DNA of 64,000 nt from Acidisarcina sp963790505 (GTDB lineage Bacteria > Acidobacteriota > Terriglobia > Terriglobales > Acidobacteriaceae): NCBI GenBank assembly GCA_963790505.1, contig CAWBOT010000002.1, forward strand, positions 372,001 through 436,000. The letters are read 5' to 3'. Within the stretch, counting starts at the first letter, position 1; each line of letters begins with the position of its first letter. A program made the translations under genes and the position numbers. Shown here in pieces: positions 23,676-32,476 of this stretch. The notes beneath the pieces were generated by a model. That model saw only the letters and a program-made list of their open reading frames with translations. It was not told the origin of the DNA and made no database searches.

Positions 23676-25177
23676 AGAGGGCGGTCAAAGGCCCTGGTGA
23701 ACGGCTTACTCGTACAACTGTAACCGAGACGGTTACAAATCATCCCCGCGCGAGCTATTCCCCGATGATCGCAGTCGATCTCGGCGCCGGAAGTTGCCGC
23801 GTATCCTTGCTGACCTGGATCGATGGGATCCCCGACGTTTCTGTCGTCCATCGTTTCTCCAACGCCCCGCTTGCTGATGGCGCGTCGATCCGGTGGGACC
23901 TGAATGCGATCGTCGCTGGCGTCGAATACGGCCTGCGGCTGTGCGCAGAGAGATCTCTGGAGCCGATCACTTCGGTCGGCGTGGATGGGTGGGCGGTCGA
24001 TTATGTTCGCCTGAAAGACGATGGGGCGCCGCGCGCCCTGCCGTTCTGCTATCGCGATCCTCGCAATGAAGTGGCCGAAGAGGCGGTCCATGCGCGGATC
24101 AGCCCAGCCAGGCTCTATCAGCTTACCGGTCTGCAGCGACTCCGTTTTAACACGATCTATCAGCTCTATGCGGACAAGTTGGCGGGTGTTCCAGACGCAA
24201 TGCCGTGGACTAACCTGCCGGAGTATTTGCTGCACCGGCTTGGCGGCCGCCGGGTGTCCGAGCATACCAACGCAACGCACACCGGCTTGATCGATCTCAA
24301 AACGCGAAGCTGGTGCGGAGAAATCTTTGATGCGCTGCATCTGGATATTACTGCGGCTCCCGAACTGGTGGCGCCCGGTACCGACGTCGGCCGGCTTCAA
24401 GGCCCTCTTATAGCGCTCCCCGCATTCAAGAACACGCGGCTGATCGCACCCGCCTGTCACGACACCGCCTCGGCCATCGCAGCGATCGCTCATGAGGGCG
24501 ACGACTGGGCATATCTGAGTTCAGGAACCTGGTCCCTCCTGGGAACAGTTCGCAAGGATCCGCTTAATTCCGACGCTGCATATCGAGGTGACTTCACCAA
24601 CCTTGGTGCTGCCGGCGGGGGCATTTGTTTTCATAAGAGCGTCAATGGCATGTGGCTGATCCAGCAGTGCCTCGATCAATGGGAAAAAGAAGGGCACGTC
24701 CATCAGCTTCCCGAACTGATCCGAGAGGCCGAACAGATCGAAGGGCCGGACGTCCTGCTGGATGTGGATCACCCGGAATTGATGTTGCCCGGGGAGATGC
24801 CTAGCCGTATCAACGCGCGCAGGCGAGAGGCTGGATTGGCGTCCATCCCTGAAGGCCCAGCCGGCGCGGTCTTCTTTGCCAGCTTAATCTTTTATAGTCT
24901 TGCCGCGCGTTATGCAGATGTGCTGAAAGATCTGGCCGAAGTGACGGGGAAGACCTTTCGTACTCTGTATGTTGTCGGAGGGGGAGGGCGCAACACGCTC
25001 CTGAACCGTCTTACTGCCAAGGCCACGGGTCTGAAGGTCCAACCCGGTCACATCGAAAGCTCCACGATTGGGAATCTGGCGATCCAGATGGCCGCGAGCG
25101 GCTGCGGCGGAGGCAGCCCGTCACTGATGGAGATTGGCCGCTGCGCGCGCAAGTTGGAAGCGGCAAAATACGAATAA
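23672..25177 (+). CDS. rhaB: L-rhamnulokinase (FGGY family)
   Basis: Sugar kinase that phosphorylates L-rhamnulose at C1, feeding the aldolase encoded just upstream. About 501 residues from the ATG that overlaps the rhaEW stop. FGGY motifs are present: MIAVDLGAGSCRVSL at the N-terminal phosphate site, GVDGWAVDYV, the substrate loop near ACHDTASAIAAI, WAYLSSGTWSLLG, and the ATP site VVGGGGRNTLLNRLTA. The first 30 residues before the phosphate motif are weakly conserved, so a later start at 23765 (ATGATCGCAG) is possible, although the four-base overlap supports 23672. Confidence 0.92.
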   Translation: MKRAVKGPGERLTRTTVTETVTNHPRASYSPMIAVDLGAGSCRVSLLTWIDGIPDVSVVHRFSNAPLADGASIRWDLNAIVAGVEYGLRLCAERSLEPITSVGVDGWAVDYVRLKDDGAPRALPFCYRDPRNEVAEEAVHARISPARLYQLTGLQRLRFNTIYQLYADKLAGVPDAMPWTNLPEYLLHRLGGRRVSEHTNATHTGLIDLKTRSWCGEIFDALHLDITAAPELVAPGTDVGRLQGPLIALPAFKNTRLIAPACHDTASAIAAIAHEGDDWAYLSSGTWSLLGTVRKDPLNSDAAYRGDFTNLGAAGGGICFHKSVNGMWLIQQCLDQWEKEGHVHQLPELIREAEQIEGPDVLLDVDHPELMLPGEMPSRINARRREAGLASIPEGPAGAVFFASLIFYSLAARYADVLKDLAEVTGKTFRTLYVVGGGGRNTLLNRLTAKATGLKVQPGHIESSTIGNLAIQMAASGCGGGSPSLMEIGRCARKLEAAKYE

Positions 25178-25234
25178 AAGCGTCCTTGGGGAAGTCCCTT
25201 TTGCGGGTGAGGAGCGTCTACACTTGCTGGGACG

Positions 25235-26482
25235 ATGTTGAACTCGAAAGAGCCGCGCTTTGCCTCTCTCGGCCGCCCTTTGGCCAGGCTCGCGCTCACG
25301 CTCGCGCTCGTGCTACCGGGCGGCTTTGCGATTGCCGAGAATCCTGTCCACACCGATCCGCTCAACTACGATCCGCTGGTGCGCGAAGCATATCGGCACT
25401 CATTCGACCTCGACTACGATGGGGCGCTAGCCCGGTTTAAGCAAGTGCAGGCTGCACACCCCAATGATCCGATCGCGACTGCTTATGTTCTCAATTGCAC
25501 GCTCATCGGCGAACTCTACCGCCTGGATCTGCTGGATACGACCTTCTACGCGAATGACGGCTTCCTGAGCGGCAAGCATACGGTGTCGGAAGACCCCAGA
25601 ATGCGCGACCAGATCAACGAACTTGCCGATAAGGCGATCCAGCAGGCCGACGGGCAATTGGCCGCGAACCCGGAGAATCTCAATGCGCTTTTTGCTCGCG
25701 GCTGGGCGCGCAGCCTGAAGGCCACCTACACCGGCATGGTCGAGCGCGAATTTGTAGCCGCCGTACACCTTGCCCTGCAAGCACGAAGCGACCACCAGCA
25801 TGTTCTCGACAAGGACCCCGACTACGTAGACGCCAAGATGGTTGTAGGCGTTTACCAGTATGTGGTGGGCAGCCTCTCATTGGGCTACAAGGTGCTGGTT
25901 GGGGTCGCCGGGATTAGCGGCTCGAAGGCCAGGGGGCTAGAGTTGCTCCACGACTCCGCAGCGCGCGGCGTAATTACTTCAGTCGAGTCTCGCACGATGA
26001 TCGCGCTCTTTCTTCGGCGTGAGGCTCAGTACAAACAGGCGATCGAGATTGTACGCGGCCAGGCGAGGGAATATCCTCGGGACTTTCTCTTTGCGCTCGA
26101 GGTTGCAAACCTGTTGAAGGACGACGGCCAGGGACCAGCCTCAATCTCCGCCTATCGCCAGCTGATCAACGATGCCAAAACGCCTGGCCGTTATCCAAAT
26201 CCGCATCTGGAGCTGGCATACTTCGGCCTAGGCGACGCTTTGCGCGGTCAGAAGATATATCGCGAGGCGGTGAGCGCCTACGAGCAGGCGTCGATGACGC
26301 CGACGGTCAGCGCAGAGTTGAAACGCCGCAGTCTGCTTGCAGCCGGACAGGTGTATGACCTGATGAACCAGCACGATAAGGCGCGAGGCGAGTATCTCGC
26401 GGTGGTAGCCGCAGGCCCGGAAACCAGCCAGGCCGACTTGGCGCGGAAGTACATGCGAACCGCATACTCCTATACACGATGA
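25235..26482 (+). CDS. Secreted or lipid-bilayer-facing TPR-like protein
   Basis: Protein of 415 residues with a signal peptide (residues 15-33, LARLALTLALVLPGGFAIA) followed by helical repeats. The first repeat (HSFDLDYDGALARFKQVQAAHPNDPIAT in segments) has the TPR pattern; a central region (residues 190-240, including YVVGSLSLGYKVLVGVAGISGS) looks like a hydrophobic hairpin, and the last third again has TPR-like repeats (YPNPHLELAYFGLGDALRGQKIY). No enzyme motif seen. TACACT ends ten bases before ATG 25235, which would give a very short leader. Probable scaffold or envelope protein; function unknown. Confidence 0.7.
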   Translation: MLNSKEPRFASLGRPLARLALTLALVLPGGFAIAENPVHTDPLNYDPLVREAYRHSFDLDYDGALARFKQVQAAHPNDPIATAYVLNCTLIGELYRLDLLDTTFYANDGFLSGKHTVSEDPRMRDQINELADKAIQQADGQLAANPENLNALFARGWARSLKATYTGMVEREFVAAVHLALQARSDHQHVLDKDPDYVDAKMVVGVYQYVVGSLSLGYKVLVGVAGISGSKARGLELLHDSAARGVITSVESRTMIALFLRREAQYKQAIEIVRGQAREYPRDFLFALEVANLLKDDGQGPASISAYRQLINDAKTPGRYPNPHLELAYFGLGDALRGQKIYREAVSAYEQASMTPTVSAELKRRSLLAAGQVYDLMNQHDKARGEYLAVVAAGPETSQADLARKYMRTAYSYTR

Positions 26483-26597
26483 CTAACCGGGCTTGGGCAG
26501 GGAACTACGGCGTCTCCAAATGAGTATCTATCTGTGGACGACGGAGTGAACGGCAGAGTGCCCGATCGCAATCGCGGTCAGCGCAATGCACTCTGTG

Positions 26598-26612
26598 GGA
26601 CAATATATGTCC
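26598..26612. promoter_or_regulatory. GGACA-N5-TGTCC palindrome upstream of pspC
   Basis: GGACAATATATGTCC is a perfect five-base inverted repeat around an AT core, with further matching bases outside (CTCT...AGAG). It lies 25 bases before the PspC-like gene and could be an operator overlapping the promoter. No regulator is assigned. Confidence 0.35.
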
Positions 26613-26637
26613 AGAGTTTCATGTTGGGAGGATTTCA

Positions 26638-26973
26638 ATGGCGGGATATTGTAGAAGTTGTGGAAATTCGATCACGGAAGGCGCGCGCTTCTGTTCGAAA
26701 TGCGGAGCAGAGGCATCGGTTCCGGTTGCCGGCAGCTATCCGCCGCCGGCGGCGCGGACTCTGATCCGTCCGCGAGTGGGACGGATGGTTGCGGGTGTTT
26801 GCCAGGGATTGGCTAACCAGTACGGCTGGGACGTCGCCTGGATCCGCGTGATCACGGTGATTGCCGCTATTTTTGGCGGCGGAGTTGGTGCGGTCGCCTA
26901 CGTTGTCCTCTGGATTGTGACGCCCGAGGAACCGCTGGCGTTGCCAGGCCAATCTGTTACGCCCAGTAACTGA
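26638..26973 (+). CDS. Zinc-ribbon PspC-domain membrane protein
   Basis: Small membrane protein of 111 residues. A zinc ribbon occupies the start (YCRSCGNSITEGARFCSKCGAE, four Cys as CxxC...CxxC), followed by a Pro-rich linker and a PspC domain from residue 40 (RMVAGVCQGLANQYGWDVAWIRV then a long hydrophobic helix and YVVLWIVTPEE). PspC proteins sense envelope stress with phage-shock proteins or act as anti-sigma-like partners; no psp genes are nearby. Ribosome site GGGAGG seven bases before the ATG. The gene ends 22 bases from the convergent diguanylate cyclase. Confidence 0.9.
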   Translation: MAGYCRSCGNSITEGARFCSKCGAEASVPVAGSYPPPAARTLIRPRVGRMVAGVCQGLANQYGWDVAWIRVITVIAAIFGGGVGAVAYVVLWIVTPEEPLALPGQSVTPSN

Positions 26974-26995
26974 AGGCGATCCGCCCTGCGTCGGA

Positions 26996-28600
26996 TTAGC
27001 CAGGCTGGCGTACCGAATCGGCGATTTCCACACGGTTGCGTCCATTCCGCTTGGCGCGATACAGGGCTTCGTCGGCAGCAGAGATGAGCGACGCCTGTGA
27101 CTGATCCGCAGACGGCTCTACTGTCGCTACCCCGGCGCTGATGGTGACAAAGCGCTCAACCGACGATTCTTCGTGGGGAATTTCGAGATCGAAGACGGCC
27201 AGCCGCATGGACTCGGCTACTGCGGCGGCCCCGAGGAGATCAGAGTCGGGCAAGATCGCAGCGAACTCCTCGCCGCCATAGCGCGCAGCGACATCGCCTG
27301 CCCGGCGGAGGGAGCGGTGCAGCGCGGAAGCAATCTTCTGCAAGCAATCGTCCCCGGCCTGATGGCCGTGGAGATCGTTCAACGCCTTGAAGCAATCCAC
27401 ATCCACAATCAGTAGGGATAGCGGCCTTCGGTTACGAAGGGCGCGGCTCCATTCCAGCTCCAGCGACTGATCGAACTGGCGGCGGTTCGGTAGGCCGGTG
27501 AGGGCATCGTGCATCGAGAGCTGTTTCAGCCGAGCATTGGCTTCGCGGAGCGCAAATTGGCTGCGAGTGAGGGCGTGCTGTGCGCGAATGTATTCACTTT
27601 GCAGCAGGGCGGCACGGAAGCAATAGGTGAGCAGCGATAGGGCAATAGCCGCCATCCCCAGGGCAAAGTGGAGCTGCGCGACCATCGCTCCAAAGGCCAG
27701 CACGGCGAGCGTGAAAAGAATCGGGCTGCCGTTGTTCAGCACCAGCGCGAAAGAGTTGGTTTCGATCGGCGCTCCTCGCGGTTCCGGATTGAGGTGATAG
27801 AGCAGGCAACCGAGAGTCAGGATTAAAAAGGCAACTTCCGCCACCAAATCGCGGTAGATGCCTATCGGCAACGTATTCAGGATGCATGAGTCACGCCAAG
27901 GTGTCGCAAGTAGAGCGAAGAAGCAGAGATAGACAAGCAGTATCCTGTACATCGCCTTCTCTTCGCCATGAGGATGGGCAAGCACCCGCAGCAGGGCGGC
28001 GGCGGCCAATGTCCAACTGCCAATTGCGTAGATCAGGTTGAGATTCAGAGCAGCGGCGGCATGGCTTAGCGCAGAGGTCGACAGTGACAGCTCGATGTAG
28101 ACAAGCCCGACGGCGAAGACCGCCTGGAAGCTATCGATCAACATGAAGAGCGGCGAGTCGCGCTCTTCATTCGAGGTAGAGATGGCTAGTAAGACAGGAA
28201 TGCCGTAGACGAGGTAATAGAACTCCGGTCCGAGCACATGGATGTGTTGCAAGGAGGGCGCGGCCAGCCGCAACACGTAAATGGCCTCGCCAATCGACCA
28301 TAGGGACAATGCGCTGGCCAAGAAATCCCATTTGCGGCGCACCGGGCCGGAGCTTCGGGTGCTGCGCCAGAAACAGGCCGCGGCCGCAGATAAGCTGCAC
28401 AAAAGAACGAAGAGAGCAGAGACGCCCGCCGAGGCGTGCAGGAAAGACAGCGCGATGGAGTGCGCGATGAGAAAGAGTCCGGCGATGCTCAGCACAGCTT
28501 TCCGAGGCATAAAAGTCTTATCGTCCAATGCCGGAAATTCAAAAAGCGGTGGGGAATTGACGCCGGAAAGGGTAGCCTGTTGGAAGAGCTCTTTTTTCAT
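26996..28600 (-). CDS. Membrane diguanylate cyclase (GGDEF)
   Basis: Enzyme that makes cyclic di-GMP, 534 residues. Eight or so hydrophobic helices occupy residues 25-340, forming an N-terminal membrane sensor of unknown ligand; a short coiled coil follows (LTRSQFALREANARLKQLS), then the GGDEF domain from residue 360. The active site reads RYGGEEF, so catalysis is expected. An inhibitory RxxD site five residues before it is absent or altered (the residues there are RRAG DVAA). The start is uncertain: TTG 28609, ATG 28600 or ATG 28510; I chose 28600. Divergent from lysA. Confidence 0.9.
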   Translation of the reverse strand: MKKELFQQATLSGVNSPPLFEFPALDDKTFMPRKAVLSIAGLFLIAHSIALSFLHASAGVSALFVLLCSLSAAAACFWRSTRSSGPVRRKWDFLASALSLWSIGEAIYVLRLAAPSLQHIHVLGPEFYYLVYGIPVLLAISTSNEERDSPLFMLIDSFQAVFAVGLVYIELSLSTSALSHAAAALNLNLIYAIGSWTLAAAALLRVLAHPHGEEKAMYRILLVYLCFFALLATPWRDSCILNTLPIGIYRDLVAEVAFLILTLGCLLYHLNPEPRGAPIETNSFALVLNNGSPILFTLAVLAFGAMVAQLHFALGMAAIALSLLTYCFRAALLQSEYIRAQHALTRSQFALREANARLKQLSMHDALTGLPNRRQFDQSLELEWSRALRNRRPLSLLIVDVDCFKALNDLHGHQAGDDCLQKIASALHRSLRRAGDVAARYGGEEFAAILPDSDLLGAAAVAESMRLAVFDLEIPHEESSVERFVTISAGVATVEPSADQSQASLISAADEALYRAKRNGRNRVEIADSVRQPG

Positions 28601-28713
28601 CCGCTGCAAAACTGTACGACTTCACTCTCTACGACATCCTAGACCGGAGGCAAGCTATTTTTGATCGGCCTTTTGGCGCAACCGAAGGCAGCGCCGCTCT
28701 GAAGTGCGGTCCG

Positions 28714-29958
28714 GTGTCTCTGGAGGGAGTGGCGCGACGATATGGCACGCCGCTGTATGTATATTCGGCTGACCAGATCATGCAGCGGATGCAGATGTTT
28801 GCGGCGGCTTTCGATCCTGATCGCACACTGATCTGTTACTCGGTCAAAGCCAACTCCGCGTTGGCTATTCTGAAGCTGATCGACAGCCAGGGCGGGGGAT
28901 TCGACATTGTCTCCGGCGGGGAACTGGAGCGGGTGCTGGCGGTCAGCAAGGAAGCCGCGCGACGCGTGGTTTTCTCGGGTGTTGGCAAGACGGCGGCGGA
29001 GATGGACCTTGCGCTCCGTGCCGGCATCCTGATTTTCAATGTCGAGAGCGAGGCGGAGGTCGAATTGCTCGCGCAACGAGCGGCCAAACAACACGTTCGG
29101 GCGCGAATGGCGCTGCGAGTCAATCCCGACGTCTTCGCCGAGACCCATCCCTATATTTCGACCGGGCTGCGTGAGCACAAATTCGGCATCGATATTCGCC
29201 GGGCAAGGGCAGTCTACCGGGCGGCGGCGAAATCCCGCCACCTCGATCCCTGTGGCGTCAGCGTGCACATCGGTTCGCAAATCCGGAGCGCGGAGCCTTT
29301 TGGCGCAGCAATCTCTCGTGTCGCGGAACTGGTCAGCCAACTACGGCGCGATGGGCTGAAGATCGGCTATATCGATGCCGGTGGCGGACTAGGCATCGAG
29401 TATCACACTAGTGCCAATCCCGAGAAAGAGAAAACTAAGGCCCTAGTGCCAGAGAAGCAGGTCGCCGCTTACGCGACGGCGTTGACCGTGCCCCTGCAAT
29501 CGTTAGGAGACGGAATTACGTTGTTGCTCGAGCCGGGAAGATTTGTCGTTGCCCAGGCGGGGCTGCTGCTCGCCAGGGTGCTCTACGTCAAGAAAAATGG
29601 GAAGAAGAGCTTTGTTATCACTGACGCGGGAATGAACGACCTGATTCGCCCGGCGCTCTATCAGGCCTATCACGAGATTGTGCCGGTAACGCCGAGGCCG
29701 GGACGGAAGCGGGTGGTGGATATCGTAGGACCGGTGTGCGAGACCGGCGACTTCTTCGCCCGCGACCGTCGGCTCCCGGAGTTGCGTCCCGGCGACCTGG
29801 TGGCCATCCTGGACGCGGGCGCCTATGGCAGTTCGCTGTCGTCGAACTACAATTCTCGCCCACGGCCAGCCGAGGTGCTCATTGAAGGAAAATCGGTGAA
29901 ACTGATTCGGCGACGCGAGACGACGGACGACCTGCTCCGCGCGGAACTAGAGACATAG
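28714..29958 (+). CDS. lysA: Diaminopimelate decarboxylase
   Basis: PLP enzyme that converts meso-diaminopimelate to L-lysine. Fold-type III residues are present: the PLP Lys in CYSVKANSALAIL, the glycine-rich HIGSQ and GGGLGIEY, and the Cys-containing GPVCETGD of the second subunit. The annotated GTG at 28714 is conservative. Conserved residues continue upstream in the same frame (FDRPFGATEGSAALKCGPV, typical of the family N-terminus), and a perfect GGAGG at 28646-28650 stands six bases before ATT 28657, so translation may really start there (433 residues) or the ATT may be a misread ATG. DapF, the preceding enzyme of the pathway, is encoded at 49.4 kb. Confidence 0.93.
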   Translation: MSLEGVARRYGTPLYVYSADQIMQRMQMFAAAFDPDRTLICYSVKANSALAILKLIDSQGGGFDIVSGGELERVLAVSKEAARRVVFSGVGKTAAEMDLALRAGILIFNVESEAEVELLAQRAAKQHVRARMALRVNPDVFAETHPYISTGLREHKFGIDIRRARAVYRAAAKSRHLDPCGVSVHIGSQIRSAEPFGAAISRVAELVSQLRRDGLKIGYIDAGGGLGIEYHTSANPEKEKTKALVPEKQVAAYATALTVPLQSLGDGITLLLEPGRFVVAQAGLLLARVLYVKKNGKKSFVITDAGMNDLIRPALYQAYHEIVPVTPRPGRKRVVDIVGPVCETGDFFARDRRLPELRPGDLVAILDAGAYGSSLSSNYNSRPRPAEVLIEGKSVKLIRRRETTDDLLRAELET

Positions 29959-29992
29959 CTGTCTGCGGTGACCGCGATTGCGTTGGAATTGT

Positions 29993-30466
29993 TTATTGAG
30001 ACGAGGTTTGCTTGGTGACGATCAGGGAGTCCGCGCTAGGCTGTTGCACAATACCGTTAGCCGTTGGAAGCGAAGCCTGGTTACCGGGTACCGACTTGCT
30101 GCTGTCCTGAGACGGTCCAAGTCCCAACTTGATAAGTGCCCTAGAATCAGGGGTTAGCTTGGTCTGCCAGCCTTGATCGGCCTGAAATTTAGTCATCGCC
30201 GCCTGGCTTTCTGCATCCCATTGTCCGCTCGGAGTGCCGGTCAGGTAATGTTCGCGGATGAGGGCGGTCTGGATTTCACGGGCGCGCTCAGGGTCAATCT
30301 GGCGCTGGCCGTGGATTTGGTGCGAAGCCGTCTTTTTCTTTGCAGTCTTGGTATGTCCGGCGGTTGCGGAGCGATGGGTACGGGTTGCGAAGGCGGGAAG
30401 GGCAGCTAATGCGCCAGCCAAAGCGACAACCGGAATCAGGGCCTTGCAGGCTCGAACTGAAAGCAT
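29993..30466 (-). CDS. Exported peptidoglycan-binding protein (PGB1 domain)
   Basis: Small exported protein of 157 residues. A signal peptide (MLSVRACKALIPVVALAGALAAL) is followed by a Lys/His-rich linker and a PG_binding_1-like domain around residues 57-115 (DPERAREIQTALIREHYLTG...SQAAMTKFQADQGW...LGLG). The rest is Ser/Gln-rich and low complexity. ATG 30466 is preferred to the longer TTG reading because the signal peptide starts there and GAGG lies upstream. No catalytic domain; it likely tethers to the cell wall. Convergent with lysA. Confidence 0.8.
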   Translation of the reverse strand: MLSVRACKALIPVVALAGALAALPAFATRTHRSATAGHTKTAKKKTASHQIHGQRQIDPERAREIQTALIREHYLTGTPSGQWDAESQAAMTKFQADQGWQTKLTPDSRALIKLGLGPSQDSSKSVPGNQASLPTANGIVQQPSADSLIVTKQTSSQ

Positions 30467-30609
30467 GCTGGACAACCTCGTAAGTAAATACAAAATGAAA
30501 CCGCCTCTTTAAGTTAATCGTCTGAATTCGCGATTGCAATCAAAACTATTCAGCGCCGGCGGCTTTCGCGCAGCGCTGAATCAGCTTTGGTACCGACCCG
30601 GAAATGCAT

Positions 30610-32265
30610 TTATGGCAGGGTTCCGGCGCGGAAGACGCTTCCGCTCTTAGGACTCCGTGGGTCGATCAGCTCGAGCACCACATCCTGTCCGGACTTGAGG
30701 CTGGAGATGGCTGCGCGAAATTCGGTGACGCTGGTCACTTTCTGCTTATTGACACTGATGATGACGGCGCCTTGAGAGACGCCGATCTCATCGGCGAACG
30801 ATCCTGGCTTGACGGCTTTTACCAGTACGCCGTGAATGCCGGATTTGCTGGCAGCCGCTGCGGGAACATCGTCGACGGTAAGACCAAGCTTCGTCTCGCT
30901 GCCCGGAGTCTGATCGGGGTTCGGGTTGTCGTCGTTTTCGGCGATCTGGGTGGGCGCGAAGACCTTGCTGCGGTCACCAATCGTCACGGTTGCGCTGTCT
31001 TCCTTTCCGTTGCGCAGATAGCCGAGTTTGGCCGTGCTGCCGGGCTTGCGGACGGCGATGTCGTTGACCAGGTCGTCGCCGTCCTTGATCGGACGGCCGT
31101 CGATGGAAACGATGATGTCTCCAGCGCTTGAGTCCGGCCTTGTCTGCCGGGCCACCCGGCGTCACATTGCTGACAAGCACGCCGACTTGAAGCCGTAAAC
31201 GCGTCCGACGGCACTGGGCAGGTCCGCCTGGAAGCTGATGCCGATGGAGCCGCGGGTCACCTTGTGGTCGGGCCCGATGAGCTGGTTATAGACGTTGATC
31301 ACGGTATTCGACGGCATGGCAAACCCGATGCCCTGATAGCCGGCCGACTGGGTGTAGATGGCGGTGTTGATGCCGATCACTTCGCCGGCCATGTCGAGCA
31401 GCGGGCCGCCGGAGTTGCCGGGGTTGATGGCCGCATCGGTCTGGATGAAGTGCTGGAACTGGCCTTTGACGCCGGTTCTCGATGGTGCGGTTCTTGGCCG
31501 AGACGATGCCGGCGGTTACGGTTTGCGAAAGGCCGAAGGGGCTGCCGATGGCAATGACCCAGTCGCCCACCTGCGCGGCGTCGGAGTTGCCCAGCTTGAC
31601 GGTCGGCAGCGGCTCATTGGCGTCGATCTTGATGACCGCGATGTCGGTGTCTTTGTCCACGCCGACCACATGGGCCGGACGGCCCTGGTCGCGCCTTCGG
31701 GATCGGTCGACAGCTTCACAAAGATCTTGTCGGCCTTATCGACGACGTGATTGTTGGTGATGATGTAGCCCTTGGGATCGACGATGAAGCCGGAGCCGAG
31801 CGACTCGCGGACGCCGCCGCCGTCATCCGGGCCATCCGGGGCCTGGCCACCGAAGAAGCGGTTGAAGAAAGTCCTGGAATCCGGGAGGCGCGTTTTGACC
31901 ACCCTGACCCCCTGCCGTCCTGGTCATCGTCCTCATCATCGCCCGGTCGCTGCTGATCCGGCTGCTGCTGGAGGGGGTGCGGCGCCCTTTGGACGCCGCG
32001 AAGAGCTGACCTTGGGCAGAGTCTCGGTGTTGATATTCACCACCGCTGGACCAACCTGCTTAGCGATTGTCGAAAAAGCATTCGACAGAAGCTGGGGATT
32101 CGGAATCCGCAGGGGATTGCGTCCGAGCTATCAATCTTGCTTTCCTGGCCCTTCACGCTAGTGGGCCGCCACGGAGCCTATCAAGATGCCGGCAGATAAT
32201 GTTACAAGAACCGTAAATGTAGTGACGAGCCGGCCCGCGCGGAGCCGCTCAAACAAGGATTTCAT
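30610..32265 (-). pseudogene. degP: HtrA/DegP-type periplasmic serine protease, about eight frameshifts
   Basis: Trypsin-like envelope protease-chaperone with two PDZ domains, scattered over all three frames. Read in order from ATG 32265: a membrane anchor (LVTTFTVLVTLSAGILIGSV), AFSTIAKQVGPAVVNINTE, an acidic Gln/Asp-rich linker, the catalytic His in ITNNHVVD, Asp in DIAVIKID, Ser in NPGNSGGPLLD, then PDZ1 (NVTPGGPADKAGLK...GDIIVSIDG) and PDZ2 ending at 30610. Frame changes lie near 32160, 32118, 31980, 31905, 31690, 31475, 31187 and 31127. All catalytic residues and domain motifs survive, and there are no in-frame stops apart from those created by the shifts, so poor local sequence quality is a serious alternative to decay. 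Confidence 0.88.
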
Positions 32266-32476
32266 TCAGCTCATACCTCATGACTTCAGTAGACGCAGTG
32301 GGACTTTAGACCCAACACTCCAGTATATCGAGTTCGCCGATGGATGTTTCCGTCGGGGCTGATTCACTTTCACTCTGACTTTACGATTAGACGCGGCACG
32401 TTGCGTTGCCGCTTCTGCGAAAGCTTATCGGCCGTCCGCTCGAGAACTGAGATTTCTAACGAGAAAGGCCTGCCCA

